DNA of 64,000 nucleotides, taken from positions 774,501-838,500 of the forward strand of contig JACVVK020000150.1 in assembly GCA_018292915.2 (NCBI GenBank), in the 5' to 3' direction. This DNA is from Batillaria attramentaria. Lineage: Eukaryota > Mollusca > Gastropoda > Batillariidae. Shown here piece after piece: positions 61,257-64,000 of the stretch. Position numbers and translations under genes: made by a program. The notes beneath the pieces are model-generated. The model was not told where the DNA came from. It ran no database searches and saw nothing but the letters and a program-made list of their open reading frames with translations. How positions within the stretch are numbered: the first letter of the stretch is position 1; each line of letters starts with the position of its first letter.

Positions 61257-62034
61257 TCTGTAGAGAGGTGGAGTACGGGACTCAGGGAGGGGGGTATCGT
61301 GTCTGTAGAGAGGTGGAGTACGGAACTCAGGGAGGGGGATATCGTGTCTGTAGAGAGGTGGAGTACGGGACTCAGGGAGGGGGTTATCGTGTCTGTAGAG
61401 AGGTGGAGCACGGGACTCAGGGAGGGGGGTATCGTGTCTGTAGAGAGGTGGAGCACGGGACTCAGGGAGGGGGGGTATCGTGTCTGTAGAGAGGTGGAGC
61501 ACGGGACTCAGGGAGGGGGGTATCGTGTCTGTAGAGAGGTGGAGCACGGGACTCAGGGAGTTGGGTATCGTGTCTGTAGAGAGGTGGAGCACGGGACTCA
61601 GGGAGGGGGGTATCGTGTCTGTAGAGAGGTGGAGCACGGGACTCAGGGAGGGGGGTATCGTGTCTGTAGAGAGGTGGAGCACGGGACTCAGGGAGGGGGG
61701 TATCGTGTCTGTAGAGAGGTGGAGCACGGGACTCAGGGAGGGGGGTATCGTGTCTGCAGAGAGGTGGTAGGGTATCGTGTCTGTAGAGAGGTGGAGCACG
61801 GGACTCAGGGAGTTGGGTATCGTGTCTGTAGAGAGGTGGAGCACGGGACTCAGGGTGAAGGGTATCGCGTCTGTAGAGAGGTGGAGCACGGGACTCAGGG
61901 AGTAGGGTATCGTATGTGTAGAGAGGTGGAGTATTGGACTCAGGGAGTAGGGTATCGTGTCTGTAGAGAGGTCGAGTACGGGACTCATGGGGTAGGGTAT
62001 CGTGTCTGTAGAGACGTCGAGTACGGGACTCCCC
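61257..62034 (+). repeat. 45 bp minisatellite, about 18 units
   Basis: Unit TCTGTAGAGAGGTGGAGCAC followed by GGGACTCAGGGAGGGGGGTATCGTG, with starts every 45 bases from 61257. One 46-base unit (from 61437), one 27-base unit (61753) and a partial last unit (62005) break the rhythm. Edge units are the most diverged. One older unit lies left of the SINE insertion (about 60624-60662). Confidence 0.97.
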
Positions 62035-64000
62035 AAGGCACGATGTCTACCTCCTTTTGAAGTCAGTGCAGCCAAGCGCCATTGCAGACCACGATGTACG
62101 GCAGTACAAAATTCCCAGCCTCGATAAACGCCAGTATGAGAGGGGGAAGGTCAATACAGAGAAGTCTGCTTACGCACACACATTCCCGTCAAGCTGTGCA
62201 TGTTGGGTAGTGAACAGTCCCAGAGACAGAATGCAACTCATGAACTGTCCTAAAATCACTAATGTGCTCGGAAATGTCTTTGAAACGCTAGGATGGTGAG
62301 GCCAGGGCCAACCCTCGCGTCGACTCCTGGTGGCGGGGAACAAAGTTGTAGGGAAAGAGAAAAGCGGGCGGGCAGGAGAGCTGTCTGTTTGAAGTGGATA
62401 TGCTGTAATTCCAGAGGCCGCAGGAGGTTGATGTCGGCATTCTGGACGCCTAATGATACTGGCTTCTACCCGCCCTCACTCTCTCCCGCCCGCTCCTTTT
62501 CCTGCGGCACCCCTACACACAAGCCGTCGCCCCCCGCTCTCTCTCAGACACCCAGCGCCATCCCTCCTCCAGCACGCTACTTCTCCGTGCAGAGAAGGAA
62601 ACTCCACGCTGCCTTCGCTTCCCCTCTTTTATTTCCTCCTCTTCAATAGCTCAGCCTCGATCGATCTGCTAAGAACTGTTTTTCTCCTCGATGCCGAGTG
62701 GATTTTTTAAGGGCTGGAGGTGGAGGAACGGGGGGGAGGGGTAGAGATGAAGGAGTCCGTAGAGGGGAAGAGTAAATGGTTGAGCCTGGTATCTCGTTTC
62801 AGGCTGACAAATGCCGCGATTGTATGTGGTGTCTGGGCAGAGGATTGACGGAGTTAACTAGTTCACTGGGCCAGTGCCGCTGTATTCAGTCAATAGACGC
62901 CTGGACAAAGCAAGGGTTTACTTCCGCCATTAGATTAGCGGCGGCACCAGCCCTCGTTACCATCACGACTAGTAATGACGCATTATGCGCTTTCTGTATT
63001 GCTGACCAACCGTCAAGGCTGACATGGGCACCATGTGAATCTAGACAAGATGTATAATCTGCGTTAAAATGCAAACCGGCTTGACATCTTGAAATTTAAT
63101 TTAAACCGAGAACACAATAGGCCTACAGACGCCGGTTCGTAAACGTAATATAAGCATTAATTTGATTAAGTCGTGTTCACACTTCAGGGCCGTGTTTCTT
63201 GGAATACGTGTCAGTAGCGCCATAAGGTAAACAAGTTATAGTGGCGACGTCTTGTCTGTCCCGCTGAATCGTACAAAACTTCTTCATAAATCAGTCGCCA
63301 GCAAGTCAGAACATCATTTTGGAAGCTCTTGTCGACATTATTTGCAGCCCCAGCCTGTTTCGCACTTTTGGCTGCCTCCCTCCAGATGTACAAGCGTGTC
63401 CTTCCAGCCATCGGCCTGTCCACTTTCCGCCTTCCCGGCCGACCCGGCCGTGTTGTAATTTCTGTCCTCTCACAGTCTATCCAGCACCCACAGAGAGAGA
63501 CAAAGGCAGACAGACGCACATACAAAGAGAGACTCAGTGACAGACAGAGAGAGAGCCGGACCGGCAGACACAGAGAGAGAGCCGGACCGGCAGACACAGA
63601 GAGAGAGAGAGAGAGACTGTGCAAGGTTGTGTTTATCTGTGTTTCGTCTAATAACAACAATTTTACACGACCCAGTTCTCTGCGTCAATAAATTAGCGGA
63701 TAACAAACGTTAAGCAAGCTGTGTAGAGAGAGCGAGTGCGGCAAAGCATGTAGCGTAATCCGACCCAAGGAAAATAGCACATCGGCTCGGATTGCGATCA
63801 CAAGACCCGATGCTTGGCCATATCGGATGGACCGTTCACCTCATCACACGTACAATACTGATGGCGCTATCAGTTACATGATTCACGTGTGAAGATTAGT
63901 TGGACTGTTTTTGCTGTACCCTGTTACTCAGTGACGTTCAGCTGAGCAATAACAGTTTTTATTCTTAGCACGTGCCTTTTTCAGAAACAGGGCGGCAAGA
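62035..64000. other. No gene seen
   Basis: 62776-63010 is even in composition and repeat-free. 63490-63616 is a GA-rich stretch with a 27-base unit (CAGACACAGAGAGAGAGCCG...) in tandem. No domain in any frame. Confidence 0.45.

Noticed and set aside
61197..62075. 292-residue minus-strand and 253-residue plus-strand frames
   Set aside because: They translate the 45-base minisatellite; a unit length divisible by three explains their openness, and they break at the 46-base or shortened units or the array edges.
1..64000. CRISPR array, bacterial operon, phage or defence system
   Set aside because: Tandem repeats here have no spacers, there are no ribosome-binding sites or packed genes, and introns and SINEs mark the sequence as animal nuclear DNA.

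Overview
The window is animal nuclear DNA with long non-coding stretches, phase-matched introns, many (CA)n/(GT)n, (CT)n and poly-C tracts and tRNA-derived SINEs. The SINE structures, microsatellite style and the invertebrate-like LAR exons suggest a lophotrochozoan, probably a marine gastropod mollusc. That placement is inference from sequence style. I find no bacterial-type gene, operon, CRISPR array, rRNA or intact tRNA gene.

One host gene can be supported. It lies on the minus strand at the left end and is the 5' part of a LAR-type (type IIa) receptor protein tyrosine phosphatase. A signal-peptide exon (coding 8936 to 8867) splices in matching phase (1/1) over a 6.6 kb intron to an exon (2296 to 1988) that encodes the first Ig domain. 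The rest of the gene would lie beyond position 1. The acceptor just upstream of the start codon means that at least one more non-coding 5' exon lies further right. The remaining 55 kb is therefore probably the first intron(s) and/or upstream flank of this gene, and I see no other credible protein-coding exon in it.

The upstream region is an archive of mobile DNA. From left to right it holds: a 1.45 kb fold-back element with 234 bp, nearly identical arms around a second nested hairpin (9967-11411); a small hAT-like MITE (12769-12990); several copies of two tRNA-derived SINE families (called A and B here); a 3.2 kb repeat (18031-21198) and a shorter inverted relative (55309-56902), both tagged by GTTGTTTC/GAAACAAC palindromes; an 84 bp, almost perfectly palindromic insertion flanked by TTAA (41772-41855); a dead mariner (47078-48379) abutting another inverted-repeat element; a 35 bp x 8 minisatellite (52702-52981); and a 45 bp minisatellite (61257-62034) hit by SINE A, which was in turn hit by SINE B (60676-61241).

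Blocks with few repeats (about 24.9-25.3, 28.3-30.1, 34.1-34.6 and 62.8-63.0 kb) are the best places to look for conserved regulatory elements of the phosphatase gene, but nothing in a single sequence can prove that role.
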